Source: Atherinomorus stipes (lineage: Eukaryota; Chordata; Actinopteri; Atheriniformes; Atherinidae). From it: a DNA stretch of 64,000 bases. This document shows, one piece after another, positions 33,728-44,879 of the stretch (position 1 is its first letter; every line of letters begins with the position of its first letter). A program made the position numbers and the translations under genes. Under the pieces are notes generated by a model. It was not told the DNA's origin. It did not search any database and worked only from the letters and a program-made list of their open reading frames with translations. Where the stretch lies: the NCBI GenBank assembly GCA_023101725.1, contig JALJCO010013400.1, forward strand, positions 248,001 through 312,000. Direction: 5' to 3'.

Positions 33728-34430
33728 CCTGTTTAAAACCACCTGGGCGCCGGCGCCCAGGCTGTGTTTTTTCTGTGTCACTTTTCTAATTTATATTTTC
33801 AGAAACTAGAAGGTGTAAGCTTTCAAATGATGTCTCACACAAGTAATTTGGCCTTAAGCCCCGTTTCCACCAGCGGGTCTGGGTCGGGTCGGGCCGGATC
33901 GGTCCACGTTTTTTTGCGTCTCCACAGATAAAAAGTGGGACGGGTACCCTTATATCCGACCCGACCCGGACTACTTTTTTGGCACCCTTCGGTAGGGGTA
34001 CTGATCTAACCGATCCGGACCAAAGAGGTGGAGCTAATACACAGCAATCAGCTGATTCATTGAAAAATCCGCCACTTCCCGCGTGACCCAGCGTAAAAAC
34101 AAAGCCGGGGTGACTCCTTTCTGTTTCTGTCACGTGTGGCGCCGGTGTTTTGGTTAAACGGCGTTACACGGCGATGATGTCACACAATCACGTAGCAGCG
34201 CTGTCCAGCTAATTCTCCGCCTCCAGAATAAGGGTACAGGTTGCTGTGGGGACGCAGCGTGAAATCAACACATCCGTACCCAAACCCACCCGATCCGGCC
34301 TGGCCCGGCCCGACCTGACCCAGACCCGCGGGTGGAAACGAGGCTTTACAGTTCCTCTGTTATTTGCATTTCCATTTGGGTATGCAAAATAGGCGAGGAT
34401 TACTTAAAAAGGTGGGAGTTAAGAGGTTAA
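33728..34430. mobile_element. Short MITE with TAACCTSTTWAA ends, split by solo copy 2
   Basis: TAACCTGTTTAA (from 33725) and TTAAGAGGTTAA (34419-34430) are inverted. Removing the 489-bp insertion leaves an element of roughly 210 bp. It contains a perfect 20-bp palindrome, CCTGGGCGCCGGCGCCCAGG, at 33742-33761. It was also the target of the Tc1 element on its left edge. Confidence 0.5.
33857..34345 (+). mobile_element. Solo copy 2 of the 489-bp Harbinger-like MITE
   Basis: Forward copy, again 489 bp, with TTA at 33854-33856 and 34346-34348. Two independent insertions with TAA and TTA duplications support TWA target preference, as in PIF/Harbinger elements. It differs from solo copy 1 at a few positions only. 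Confidence 0.92.
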
Positions 34431-34715
34431 GTGAGAGTAGGGCTGAGACATGACATACCTTTCATGGTAATACCAGTGTAACATAAGGGAATGATAAGAA
34501 GTTGAAATATTGCAATAGAATTTGGGTGAAACGTGCATGCCGTTGTTTTCATCTGGTCAAGCGCACATGAAGGCAGAATCCTGGTGGCGACCGTGAGAAA
34601 AACTGTTGTTTTACATAATGTAAATGTAACAGCATCAAGCATATGTGACAGTGTGGGGTGCTGTCACTATACCTCCGATTGGTCATGCGCCCTGGCACTT
34701 GGCCACAGGGATATC
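34431..34715. other. No feature recognised
   Basis: Begins with a hAT-like TAGGGCTGAGACATGAC (34438), but no matching right end is visible. Confidence 0.35.
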
Positions 34716-34787
34716 TCTTTGGCTGACTAGTAAGCGCACATGACTCTCACCTGGGAGTCTGTGGGATCAAATACCGCCCCGGCCCTC
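34716..34787 (+). repeat. tRNA-like relic (Glu-CTC resemblance)
   Basis: TGGCTGACTAGTAAGCGCAC resembles an A-box/D-arm. GACTCTCACCTGGGAGTC resembles an anticodon arm with CTC. GTGGGATCAAATACCGC resembles a decayed T-arm/B-box. The acceptor stem does not pair, so this is a pseudogene or SINE head, not a working tRNA. Confidence 0.4.
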
Positions 34788-34823
34788 TGTTGCGTACCTT
34801 GCCACACATATGAAAGGATGACA

Positions 34824-35278
34824 TTAAAGGGACTAGAAGCAGTAATTTTAAAAAACCAAACATGCATGTCCATTTTTTTTAATACTAATGGGTGATGAAG
34901 TGCTAAATACCAAAAATAACGTTTTCATCAACGTTTCTCTCTGTTGCCTTGAACAGGCTGTGTGCTGCAAAATGCGCTGGAATTCGATGTCCGAATTTCC
35001 AGCGCTGCCCTGCGGATGTGACGTCAAATGACGCTAAATCCGCAGTTTTGATACAGGAAGAAAACGGTCGCGGTAAATTCAAACACTGTAAGCGATAGTT
35101 ATGGATTCTTCTGCCATCAGCAAACGATCCAGATCAACTGAAAGACACTAAAAAGTGTAACTGCGAAGAAAAAGGTTAGTAAACAACATTATAGCTTCAG
35201 TTTGTGCACGCTTGGCTGCAGTAACCTGAAGCGCCAGTCGCGAGTTTCGTTTCTTAATCTTGCCTCAAGTCCCTTTAA
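34824..35278 (+). mobile_element. TTAA-family MITE 'A', complete copy
   Basis: Bounded by TTAA at 34824-34827 and 35275-35278, with ends TTAAAGGGACTAGAAGC and (reversed) TTAAAGGGACTTGAGGC. The other copies are at 16115-16553 and 37134-37603. The interior has conserved ATGCGCTGGAATTC-like and GATCCAGATCAACTGAAAGA blocks. No transposase is encoded. Confidence 0.85.
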
Positions 35279-37133
35279 AAATGTGTTGCTGAATAGCTTC
35301 ATCCTTGACTTCATTGTTAGCTGGTCTGTAGCTCTGCTAAGTCGTTATTGTGAGCAATAATCAAAATTCTGGTTCTTCCTGGACCAGTCAGGAACCTCAG
35401 TGAGAGATCCTGAATCTTCTGTTTAATCTACAATCAACTTAATCAACTTTTTCTTTCTTTTCTTATTTTAGATCTTTTTTGGATGTTTTTTAAAATGTTG
35501 GCGAAGGAGCCAAGTTGCTCAGAATGTTCCCATTTTCTGGGTAAAGTACCGTATACCATTTGATCTCAAGAGGTCAGTGGAATAAAGCTTTCTTTGTACC
35601 TACAATGTTATGGAGTTAGTCTTTGGAAGGAGAGAGCTGTGGTTAGTTTTGATTTTGCCCTTGACTCTCTTTCTTGTCATTGCAGGGCTGTCAAACTGAT
35701 CAGTCGTGTAACTGGAATTAAGTCAGTCACGGCTTAGTCCGGAGTCTCAGCCCAGCTCCTGCCTCACTACAGAGAGGCCTGAGCATTGATCCATGATCAG
35801 GTTCTGCTCATCAGCTGTTTTGTTGCTGGCAGGGCAGAGCAGCAGCTCATTTAATTAATGCAGATTTGAGCGGTCATGCTGCTGCTGCAGCCTCACAGCT
35901 ACCTGCTGCCCTCCGGCTGCTGGAAAACCTTCAGCAGTGTCACAACACCACATCAAAAAGATGTCCATGTCCTTATGTAATTAACTCAGACCTCTCAGTG
36001 AGGACATCACACAGCTTCTCATGTCCCAGAAAAGAATTTTGTCATGTTCCCTGTGGTCTTAAAAATACCTTTTTTGTCCTGTCATCTCTGACAGCTGCCT
36101 CAGTTTGAGGCAGCTGAACTGTAATTGTCGTCTGCCATGTTTTAATATAGACACTGACAAGCTGATGTTCAGTACGGTCGACTTGTTGCTCGTCAGACTG
36201 TCGGCTCACATTTGCTGCTGGCCTGTATAATCATTTGCTTAGGCACCAGCGATTTTTGGATCACATTAGTGCAGCTTGATAGAAAACGTAATTTAAAAAT
36301 TGAGAAGGAGAAAATGAGAGAATAAAGAGACTGAAAGAAAGAGAAGAGCCGTCTCCTCTGGTATGCTTTTCAGTTCTCATAAATCTTCTTGATAAACTTT
36401 TTAGTCAAACAGTTTGTCAACAATAAGTTTCCAGCAGCTGCCGGAGAGATGCCGAGCACTCTATAGGTCAGTGTTTTCCAAAAGTCATAAATATTCATTT
36501 GCATCTGCTGATGCAAACATTCAGTAATTTCTTCTTGTGCATGAGGTGTGTGTATATAGATGAATCTATATATCTGTTCATGCATGTGTGAGTGAGCACA
36601 CCATATGCATGTTTGATTTTGCTATCTGCTGGTACCAGCTGTGAAACTATTGGGAATTTAAATATTTAAAATCTCGTGATATCATTTCCACAGGCCTCCC
36701 TCCATAATTTCTGTGTACGTGACAGTTTTAAATGAATATCTGCAGTATAATTGTGCATGCATGCTTTTATGCGTTCCAAACAATCTGAAGGTTCCTTGTT
36801 TCTTTACAACTCATTGCATGCAAGAGCTTTTAAACTCTCCAGAGTGAAATCCAGCCGCCCAGATTTACATATATTTTCATGCATGTTTTAGACTTGGAAT
36901 GAATGATAGTTACTTTATGCACTTGCATGTGCTATTATCTTTCTTTCCCTTTATCATCGTGCATCAGCATATTAAATTGTTTCTTTTGACAATTTTTGCA
37001 ATATTCGGTAAAATTGGGTTCAATTCCCCATAAGGTATGATTGATTAAAAGCTTTAAATATATACATATTATTATACATCAGCTGTGAAAGTAAAGGGGC
37101 TGAAAAAACATCCACCAATCATCTCTGCATTCC
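35279..37133. other. No gene recognised
   Basis: Mostly unique sequence. Minor open frames (35866-36108 and 36370-36585) have no protein resemblance or splice context. Confidence 0.4.
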
Positions 37134-37603
37134 TTAAAGAGACTTGAGGCAAGATTAAGAAACAAAACTCGCGACTGGCGCTTCAGGTAACTGCAGCCAC
37201 GAGCCAAGCCGTCACAGGAGCGTGCACAAACTGAAGCTATAATGTTTACTAACCTTTTTCTTCGTAGTTACACTTAAGTGTCTTTCAGTTGATCTGGATC
37301 GTTTGCTGACGGCAGAAGAATCCATAACTATCGCTTACAGTGTTTGCATTTACCGTGACCGTCTTCTTCCTGTATCAAAACTGCAGATGTAGCATCATTT
37401 GATGTCACGTCCGCAGGGCAGCGCGGGAAATTCGGCCACCGAATTGCAGCGCATTTTGCAGCACACAGCCTGTTCAAGGCAACGGAGAGAAACGTAGGTG
37501 GAAACGTTCTTTTTGGTATTTAGCGCTTCATCACTCATTAGTATTAAAAAAAAAATGGACATGCATGTTTGTTTGTTTTTTAAATCCCTGCCTCTAGTCC
37601 TTC
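37134..37603 (-). mobile_element. TTAA-family MITE 'A', copy 3
   Basis: Reverse-oriented. It starts TTAAAGAGACTTGAGGCAAG at TTAA 37134-37137. The other end reads CTCTAGTCCTTCC instead of CTAGTCCCTTTAA, so its right TTAA has decayed. Otherwise it is collinear with 34824-35278. Confidence 0.8.
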
Positions 37604-38440
37604 CTGGTTGATTAGCCCACTGCTGAATCACTGAGTGGCTAAAAACAGTGTTGAAGCTCTGCCGAAGCAGTACAGCTTTTTTTTTCCCCTGCAATGAGGG
37701 GGGGAGGTTCTCCCGAACTAAACCCCATTTCTCAGGTTTCATTTACCTTTAGCAGGAATAACCTAAAGTCATCTTTTCTTTGACTTTATCAGTCTCTCAC
37801 GTTGTTGTGGAGGAATTTTGGTCCACTCTTCTTTACGTTGCTTTAGTTCATTTAGGTTTGCAGTGTATATTTATCAACAGCGTCATCTCAACATTTACAA
37901 TAGTCCTCAATATTATTTATACCCTCAAATTAAAGAGGGAAAAAAATCAGTTGTTGGTGAAACACGTTGAAATTGACAAAAGTAATAACAGATGTGTTTT
38001 CTGTTTTCTCTAATGTTCAAAAAGATTTCTACACCTGTTGACGGGTATTTTGGGCCACTGTTTATGGAAAAGGTGCTCTAATGTGTCTGGGACAATTTTG
38101 TTTGTATTTTTATTATTATTATTATTACTTCTGACCTTACAGTAATTCAAAAGTAATTTAACTAAATTATAATTTTATTCATTTTTTATTTTTTTTAGTT
38201 TATTCTTATTTAAATTACTATTGTGAATTTAGCCTTTCATTTATTTGGAGGATATGAATGATTTTGAGGCTGGCTGTATGTAAGGGTTGAGGTCTGGACT
38301 TTGACTGCATCATGTCAACACCTTTTAGGGCCCTATTAAATCTGTTCTTTGTTTGTTTTCGAGGGTAGGGTTCAGATTCAGTTGTACACCCCCCCCCCCC
38401 CCCCTCAAAAAAAAAAAAGAAAAAAAATCTGTGTTTTCTG
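37604..38440. other. No gene recognised; poly-C/poly-A tract
   Basis: A C-run of 16 at 38389-38404 is followed by A-rich sequence. An ATT trinucleotide run lies near 38111-38127. Confidence 0.45.
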
Positions 38441-38449
38441 CCCCCCAAC

Positions 38450-38960
38450 AGTAACATGCTGTATTTTGTTGGCAGACAGGCTTCCCTCTCTCACCTTCAG
38501 CTTGCCCAAAATGCCGCTGCTCATCTTAACCAGGCAGGTGAAAATATATTACACCTGTTCTGGCTGCCCTTCACTCGCTCTTTATCTGTTACAGGATAGA
38601 TTTTAAAATTATTTCAATGTCTAAACAGCCCCACCCCTTTTCTTAGACTTGCTTCATCTGTTCCCTCCCTCATGGCCTTCAAGGTCAGATGATTAGCTGC
38701 TTTTGGATATTCCAAGGATAAAATTGAAGCTCAGAGGGGCTTTTTCAGTTGTGGCACCAAAAGTCATGGAACAAGTTAGCTTAACATATTGGACAGGCTT
38801 CATCATTCATTTTAAAAAGAAAATATCTTATTCTCCTTGGCATTTAACACACAATGAATTGTTTTTCTTGTATGAGTAATGTATGTTACTTTGTCCCAGT
38901 GTTTTAAATGTCTCTTATATTCTGCATATATTCATGTTTGGTCAACCATTGTTTTTTTTA
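38450..38960 (+). pseudogene. L2/Rex1-like LINE ORF2 C-terminal relic
   Basis: The fragments LAQNAAA, WLP and a block ending in a RIDFKI-like segment are read in several frames between about 38490 and 38620. They are the usual C-terminal signature of CR1/L2-clade LINE reverse transcriptases. Later, shifted frames give GTKSHGTS, at the position of the usual AAPRLWNSLP block. It is heavily decayed. Confidence 0.5.
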
Positions 38961-39240
38961 AAGTACGCATTTTAAATGAATTTGTAAATTAGTTTTTGCA
39001 GATGCAGCTTAATAAGCCTAAGTGGTGCTGGCATGTTTATTTAAGTCTAGAGAACTGTAAGGTCAGATTATGCATAATATGAACACCTTAAAAACCCTGA
39101 TCAGTCTTTGAGCAGCTTTCATTGAAAGCTATAGTCTATTGAAAGTTTGCTCATTTAGATGGTGGTTATGGTCCTATAGCAAAATCTACACAATGTGAAG
39201 AACAAAAAATAAATAAAAAAAACAAAGAAAAAACACCCAT
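38961..39240. other. No feature recognised
   Basis: AT-rich filler between repeats. Confidence 0.4.
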
Positions 39241-40160
39241 TCTAGTGGCTGGGGCTGCAGAGACGCTAACCAATAGGAGCCATCCGGCTGCATGGTTTAC
39301 ATTGGTCAACATAGCTGTTTGTCTCTCTTCTCTCTACTCTCATCCAATCCCCTGCTCAAGCTGACACTTCCCCAACAGCTGACTCCCCGTGTTCCACGTT
39401 CCATGTTGTCCCCGCCCTCTCTGCCCTCTCCTGCATTTAAACATTTTATTTATTTATTTTACTTTTGCGTTCAAAACTTTCTGGAATGATTAAGTAGCTG
39501 AGTAGCAGCTTAGAAACAAGAGGAGAATGGAAAAGAAGTTAGCGGCAGCAGCAGCAGGAAGCGGCCTCTGCTGCCTCACCGGCAGAAGTTAGGAGAGAAA
39601 AAAAGGCAGACGGAATGTGAGCAACTAGATGGAGGGAAGGCTGCAGGTGTAGCGTTCACCGCTGGAGGAAGCTGCTGGTGGATAAAGGCTGCTGAAGAAA
39701 GGCAGATGAAGAGGGAAACGTGAGCAAAGCAGGACAGAATTCCAGGTAACTATCGGGTGATGTGGAGGAGGCTCCAGGAGGGAAAATCTGCAGTAGCAGA
39801 GACCAGGACGGAAAGCATCAGGGTCACCCGGCTGGTGATAGCTCCAGGAGGATTTGGGAGTGACACTGATTCTGATACGGCAGACTTTTTATTGAACAGG
39901 TTGGCTTTTTGTTTTTTACTTTTATGTGTGTGTTGTACATAAATGTATAAGTCTATGACGATGCTGGTTTATGACTGGAAACGCTGCTGGTGGTTTTCTC
40001 TGTGTGGACAGACGGCGTCGAAACGTCAGCTATTTTCAGTATTGTAAGCTAGCATTGCCGTCATCAGTGTTGTGCGTACGTACTCGGTGGGAGGGATCAA
40101 CATGCAGGGAGGGGGAGGGCTCTGTAGGGGGGGCAGATTGCTTTTTAAAAAAAATTCTCA
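39241..40160. repeat. Possible unclassified repeat, purine/GC-rich
   Basis: GCTGCAGAGACGCTAACC, a GGCAGCAGCAGCAGGAAGC tract and a G-rich block at 40101-40136 give it a composition unlike its neighbours. No termini, TSD or protein could be identified. Confidence 0.3.
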
Positions 40161-41889
40161 ACTGACTGAAATGGGAGACTATAGGTTGAACAGGGAAAAA
40201 TTTGATGAAACTCTTATGAAACGGCAAGAAGAAACAAAGTGGTGAATAGTCGGAATGGCTCATAATAGCTACAGGATCATCTGTAAAAGGCAGCCAGTGT
40301 CATGGCAAAAACATGTACAGCTTCCAGTCAGTCAGCACTTGATCAGCAGAGTTTATTGGTGATGTGACTGAGAACAGTTTACAATCCAGCTTAGAGGTAT
40401 TAATGCAGGTGCAGTTTATCAGGTCATCGCTGGCTGATATTGATCAGCTGGACAAATTTATGTTCATTTTAATGATGTTGTGAATCTTTAAAAAAGGTGA
40501 AAATCCCCAAAGCAAGTTCTGAAGATCTTCCCACAAGAGTCAATTACAGCTGCAGATTAGTGATCGTGGCATTCGTGTGTTGCATTGTTTGAATCAAACA
40601 CAGGCCTTTTGTTGTAATTAAAATCTTGCAGAAAAGACCTCTCAAATTGAAAATGGTAAAATCTTGTATTCTGTTTAAAATCTGATTTATGTAAAAGTTT
40701 GTGCACATTAAGAAATTTGCTTGTGTTACAGTTTATTTGTGTTGGATGTTAACCATCTTCTCTGGCAAAGAAGAAGCGCTTGTTAACATTTGCTTTCTAC
40801 AATTTTAGGCATTGCAAGAGATTTGAGCTCTTTGAAGAGTTTTTACCAAGACATTAATTGGCCTTTTGGGGTTGTGGTTTATTAGGAAAGGCCCAATGAT
40901 TCAAAATTCAAAGCTTTGGAAATACTGACTCCTCAAATCCTTCCCAACAATCAGCAGCCATGTTCTTCTCTTATCAGCTGATGAGTTTGCTGAAAACTAA
41001 AATGACTTGGTTAATCATTTAAGAGACAACTCTTTTCAGGTAACTACAGCCTCAGTTTGCAATGTTAATGATGAAAAATAATTGCAAGTAAAATTGTTTA
41101 GATAAAAGTAAAAGTCCTTATTTAATTTAATTTAACCAGCAAAAGGTTTTTCACTTTTGCTGTTGTGGCAAACAGCTTTGATAGTTACCACAGAAAATAC
41201 ATTTTTCCAACTCTGCATCAAAAGCTGTTCACTAAACACACCTGGTGCTTTTGGAAAACAAGTCTAATGTTATGATGAGATTAAAGCAGAGCTTTTATGG
41301 CTGTAACATTAAACTTGGAGATCCTTGTCCAATTAGGTAGGTGATGCACTACACGCCTCTTGCTCCTACTTCAGCCATAACTGGGCCTCTGGGGGAATAT
41401 ATAGTCTTCAAGATCTATTTGATAGACAGACTTGTATCTAAAAGCTTCTGAGGGATTTCTTGGTTCCTGTATGCCTTTAAAATCATCAGTCTTGTCAACC
41501 CTTTCATCCATTGGACATTTGTTTTAGCCCTTGGACATTGTGCTCTTTTTTTTATGTCTACCATTTACAATTATCTTGACTTTAAAAAGTTATTTTCAAA
41601 CCTTTGGGGGTGATTGAGTATTGGACCTGAGAGAAAAAGGTCTTAAACTTGATTCGGATGGCAGTCAGACCGACATGTTTAACTATTTAAAAGATCTAAG
41701 TTGTTTATTTATTCCATACAGATTTGTTTATAAATTGCCACTCCATGTGGACATTTATAAACAAATCATCCAAACTGTGCTAAATCAAGCTGTGATAGAT
41801 ACAAGTCCTTGTGTTTTAGGATATTTAATAATTGTATCTGATCTTTAGTCTTGGGCGGACAGACAAATTTCTAAGGAACCAAACCTTTA
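40161..41889. other. No gene recognised
   Basis: AT-rich unique sequence. The frame at 41621-41848 lies just upstream of a LINE remnant but shows no reverse transcriptase motif. Confidence 0.4.
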
Positions 41890-43012
41890 TTTTACTGGTT
41901 CCATTCTTGCCTTTCAGGCTGTTCTGTTCACTTAGTCGAATCTTTCAAATTAGACCCCTCCCGAGTTACAGGTTTACCCCAGGGCTCCCTCCTGGGACCC
42001 CTTCTCTTCATCACACTTATCTCCTCCTCTCTTCCTTAGTAATGCTTTTTGTAAATTCAGTATTTTATTGCCCTACCCCCACACACACCACACACACACC
42101 TCCAGTTTATCTTTAAAAAAAATCCTGGTTGACCTCAAACTTCCTAAAACTAAACGTGATAAAACTGAAATTCTTCTGATTGGAACCAAATCCACATTAT
42201 CCAGAGTCGACAGCTTCTCTGGTAAGATTGACAGCTCCTCAGTCTCTCCCTCCCCTCAGGTAGAGTCTGGGTGTTATCCTCGACAGTACCAGCCTCATAT
42301 TAATAACACTACTCGGTCTGCTTACTTCCATATACGAAACATTAATGTACTCTGCCCTTCTTTCACCCCCTGACTGCCTCTATCCTTCTCCACAGCCAAG
42401 TCACCTCCTGTATTGATTATCTCTTTCCTATTTAGCATCTGTCAAAAGTCTTTCCATAAACTCCAGCTGGTTCAGAACTCTGCTGCTTGCATTATCGCTT
42501 CATGTCATCATATCATTCTCATCCTGCAGCAACTGCGCTGGCTCCTGGTAAAGCTGATAATTGAATTCAAACTCCTCCTCCTGTACCTTCAAGGCTATCT
42601 ATAACCTTGCTCCTCCATATCTGCCTGACCCCCTTTACATCGCCACCCCAGTCCACTCCCTCAGATCCTCTGCCATCCACTTCACTGTGCCCTCTTCCCG
42701 CCTCAGGACCATGAGGATCAGAGCCTTCAGTCACTCTGCTCCTCGGTTTTGGATTTCTCTGCCACCAGATATCCGTAACATTGATACTCTCTCCCCATCT
42801 TAGCGTCCATGATCTATCTGTTCAAGATTCACTACTCACTATACCAAGGTACATGCAAATACACATCCGTTTTTATCATTATTTATGCATTTTACTTCTT
42901 GAGTATTATTGTTTTTAATTTATTAGTGTTTCCTTGAGTGATGTAAAGATTCTTTTACATCAACTCAGGGTCTTGAAAGGTGCTTAGAAATAAAAATCAT
43001 TCTTTATTTGAC
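41890..43012 (+). pseudogene. L2/Rex1-like LINE, 5'-truncated, with 3' end
   Basis: The ORF2 product would be a reverse transcriptase/endonuclease that copies the element RNA at its target. The visible motifs run in order. SRVTGLPQGSLLGPLLFI (about 41955-42010) is RT block 4. KTEILLIGTKSTLSRV is at about 42160-42210. QPHINNTTRSAYFHIRNI is at about 42290-42345. KSFHKLQLVQNSAACII (about 42450) and LAPPYLPDPLY (about 42605) follow. The C-terminus reads AFSHSAPRFWISLPPDIR (about 42727-42780). A tail with GTCTTGAAAGGTGCTTAGAAATAAA closes the copy. Several frame changes and stops, and the missing 5' part, make it dead. Confidence 0.8.
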
Positions 43013-43924
43013 TCTGACTTTCTTCTTCTCTGACAAGACCAAACTAGAGAATCATAATTTCAGGTCTGACTTTTAAAGAGAAAAACATAGTAAAGTCATA
43101 GTCAGTGATTTGATACAAATATATTTTATTTGTTATTGGGGGTTATTGCCCCCGTAAAATTAGCTTTGCTGTAATCATGAAGTGCTGACTTCACTATTGA
43201 GATGTCTTGCACAGATGTGTTTCTGATGTGCTCACACAAACCTCCTCCTTCTTTATGTTCTCTTTAAAGGACCATCTAAGCAAAGCTTTGGTGATGGGCA
43301 TATAGCTACCAGTGCATTTCTTTTTCTGTTTGTTTTTTTATTTTATGCTGTTATGTGATAAATTCAATAAAAAGTTGGCCATAAAAATCGTTATAGACTA
43401 CAAAGAATAAAAGATATGATTGTTAAAAAAAATTCAGAACTGGAATAATTCTGTTGCTGAGAGTTGCATGAGGAATCTTTAATGAAGTAGTGTAAAACTG
43501 AATGCAAACACCATCTTGTCTGAACATTAGAGCACGTCATCTCTAACAGGTGAATGAGCACAAATCTGGAGCGTCAGTAAGTGACTCTGAGCCAAAATAG
43601 ATTCCCTCATAGAACTGCAGAGTTTGCTCTTATACAAAGTATTAGTTATCTAAATCAAGGAAAACTTAATCATTAAAGGCCAATGAGTTGTACAGGCAGC
43701 AGTACAAAGCAGACAAATCCAAAAGGACTTTTACAGGACATTATTTGGGATATTTAGGAAACCAGCTGAAGCACACATGAAGAATTTGTTTGTTCATCCG
43801 TAAATATAAACAGACTTCCCTGACGGAAAGAACAGATAAGATGGCAGATGGCAAGCATAAACCTGAACCAGCACAACCTTCTTCAAGTTCCTGCCTTTGA
43901 AATAAGCTATTCAAGCCATTGAAA
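43013..43924. other. No gene recognised
   Basis: AT-rich unique sequence with no supported exon or element end. Confidence 0.4.
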
Positions 43925-44030
43925 GTGGTCCTGCAATGGTTGGCGACCTGTCCAGGGTGTGATGGGCTCCAGCCCCCCTGCGAACCTGCATTGGAATAAG
44001 TGAGTATGGACAATAGATGGATGAACAGAA
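43925..44030 (+). repeat. SINE tail fragment
   Basis: GGTTGGCGACCTGTCCAGGG, GGGCTCCAGCCCCC and ATAGATGGATGAAC match the 3' half of the SINE family seen complete at 25333-25716, here on the plus strand. Confidence 0.68.
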
Positions 44031-44503
44031 GTCACTGAAGGTAATACCTGCAATTTTTACATCTTTTTTTTCTCCATCCTCCAACCAATTTTGAGGGTGA
44101 GCAACTCATAGGAACTAGTGCATAAGAAAGTACAGGAAGAACTTTTTTTTTTTTTTTTTACCTTAAACATACTTACAGTATTTCCATCCTTTGAGATGTT
44201 GTTGATAAAATTAAGGCCTGACTTATTCATAATAAGCTGACCCAGCATCTCTGTACCCTGAAGTCTTTTAATGCATCGTAAAACAGCAATTTGTTGCAAG
44301 AAAGCATTGAAACTCTGCCAGGACATACAGTACAGTCCAGATTACGGTTGTATACAGTACATGTATATAAACTTTAACCTGACTCGAATCTGGATACTCC
44401 TCATGGCTTTGGTCTCTTCCTGCTCACTCTGAGCATGACCTTATTTGTAAAGGTGATCCAAGTGCAAGGCACTGCGCATGAATTTCTGCATACAGCAGGT
44501 AGA
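44031..44503. other. No feature recognised
   Basis: Contains a T-run at 44144-44159. Nothing else supported. Confidence 0.4.
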
Positions 44504-44850
44504 ATAATAATAATAATGGATTAGATTTCTATAGCGCTTTTCAAGGCACTCAAAGCGCTTTACAGTAGATCCATTATTCTTTCACTCCTCATTCATACTT
44601 GGTGATGGTAAACTACGTATGTAGCCACAGCTGCCCTGGTGCAGACTGACGGAAGCGTGGCTGCCATTTCGCGCGTACGGCCCCTCCGACCACCACCGGA
44701 ACATTCACACACATTCATACACCAGCAGTGCCCCCACTGGAGGCAAGGAGGGTTAAGTGTCTTGCCCAAGGACACAACGACTCATGGCTGGGGGACCGGG
44801 ATTCGAACCGCCGATCCCTCGATCATTGGCCGACCTGCCCTACCACCTGA
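44504..44850 (-). repeat. Near-complete tRNA-headed SINE with L2-like tail
   Basis: On the minus strand the head has TGGTAGGGCAGGTCGGCC (A-box-like) and GGCGGTTCGAATCCC (B box). The body has TCCTTGGGCAAGACACTTAA. The tail is GCGCTTTGAGTGCCTTG...AAGCGCTAT, ending in ATTATTATT. This is a V-SINE-like layout widespread in teleosts. Confidence 0.8.
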
Positions 44851-44879
44851 TTTTTTCAATATACTGTATATTTTTAATG

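Noticed and set aside
34716..34787. Functional tRNA gene
   Set aside because: The acceptor stem does not pair and the T-arm is decayed.
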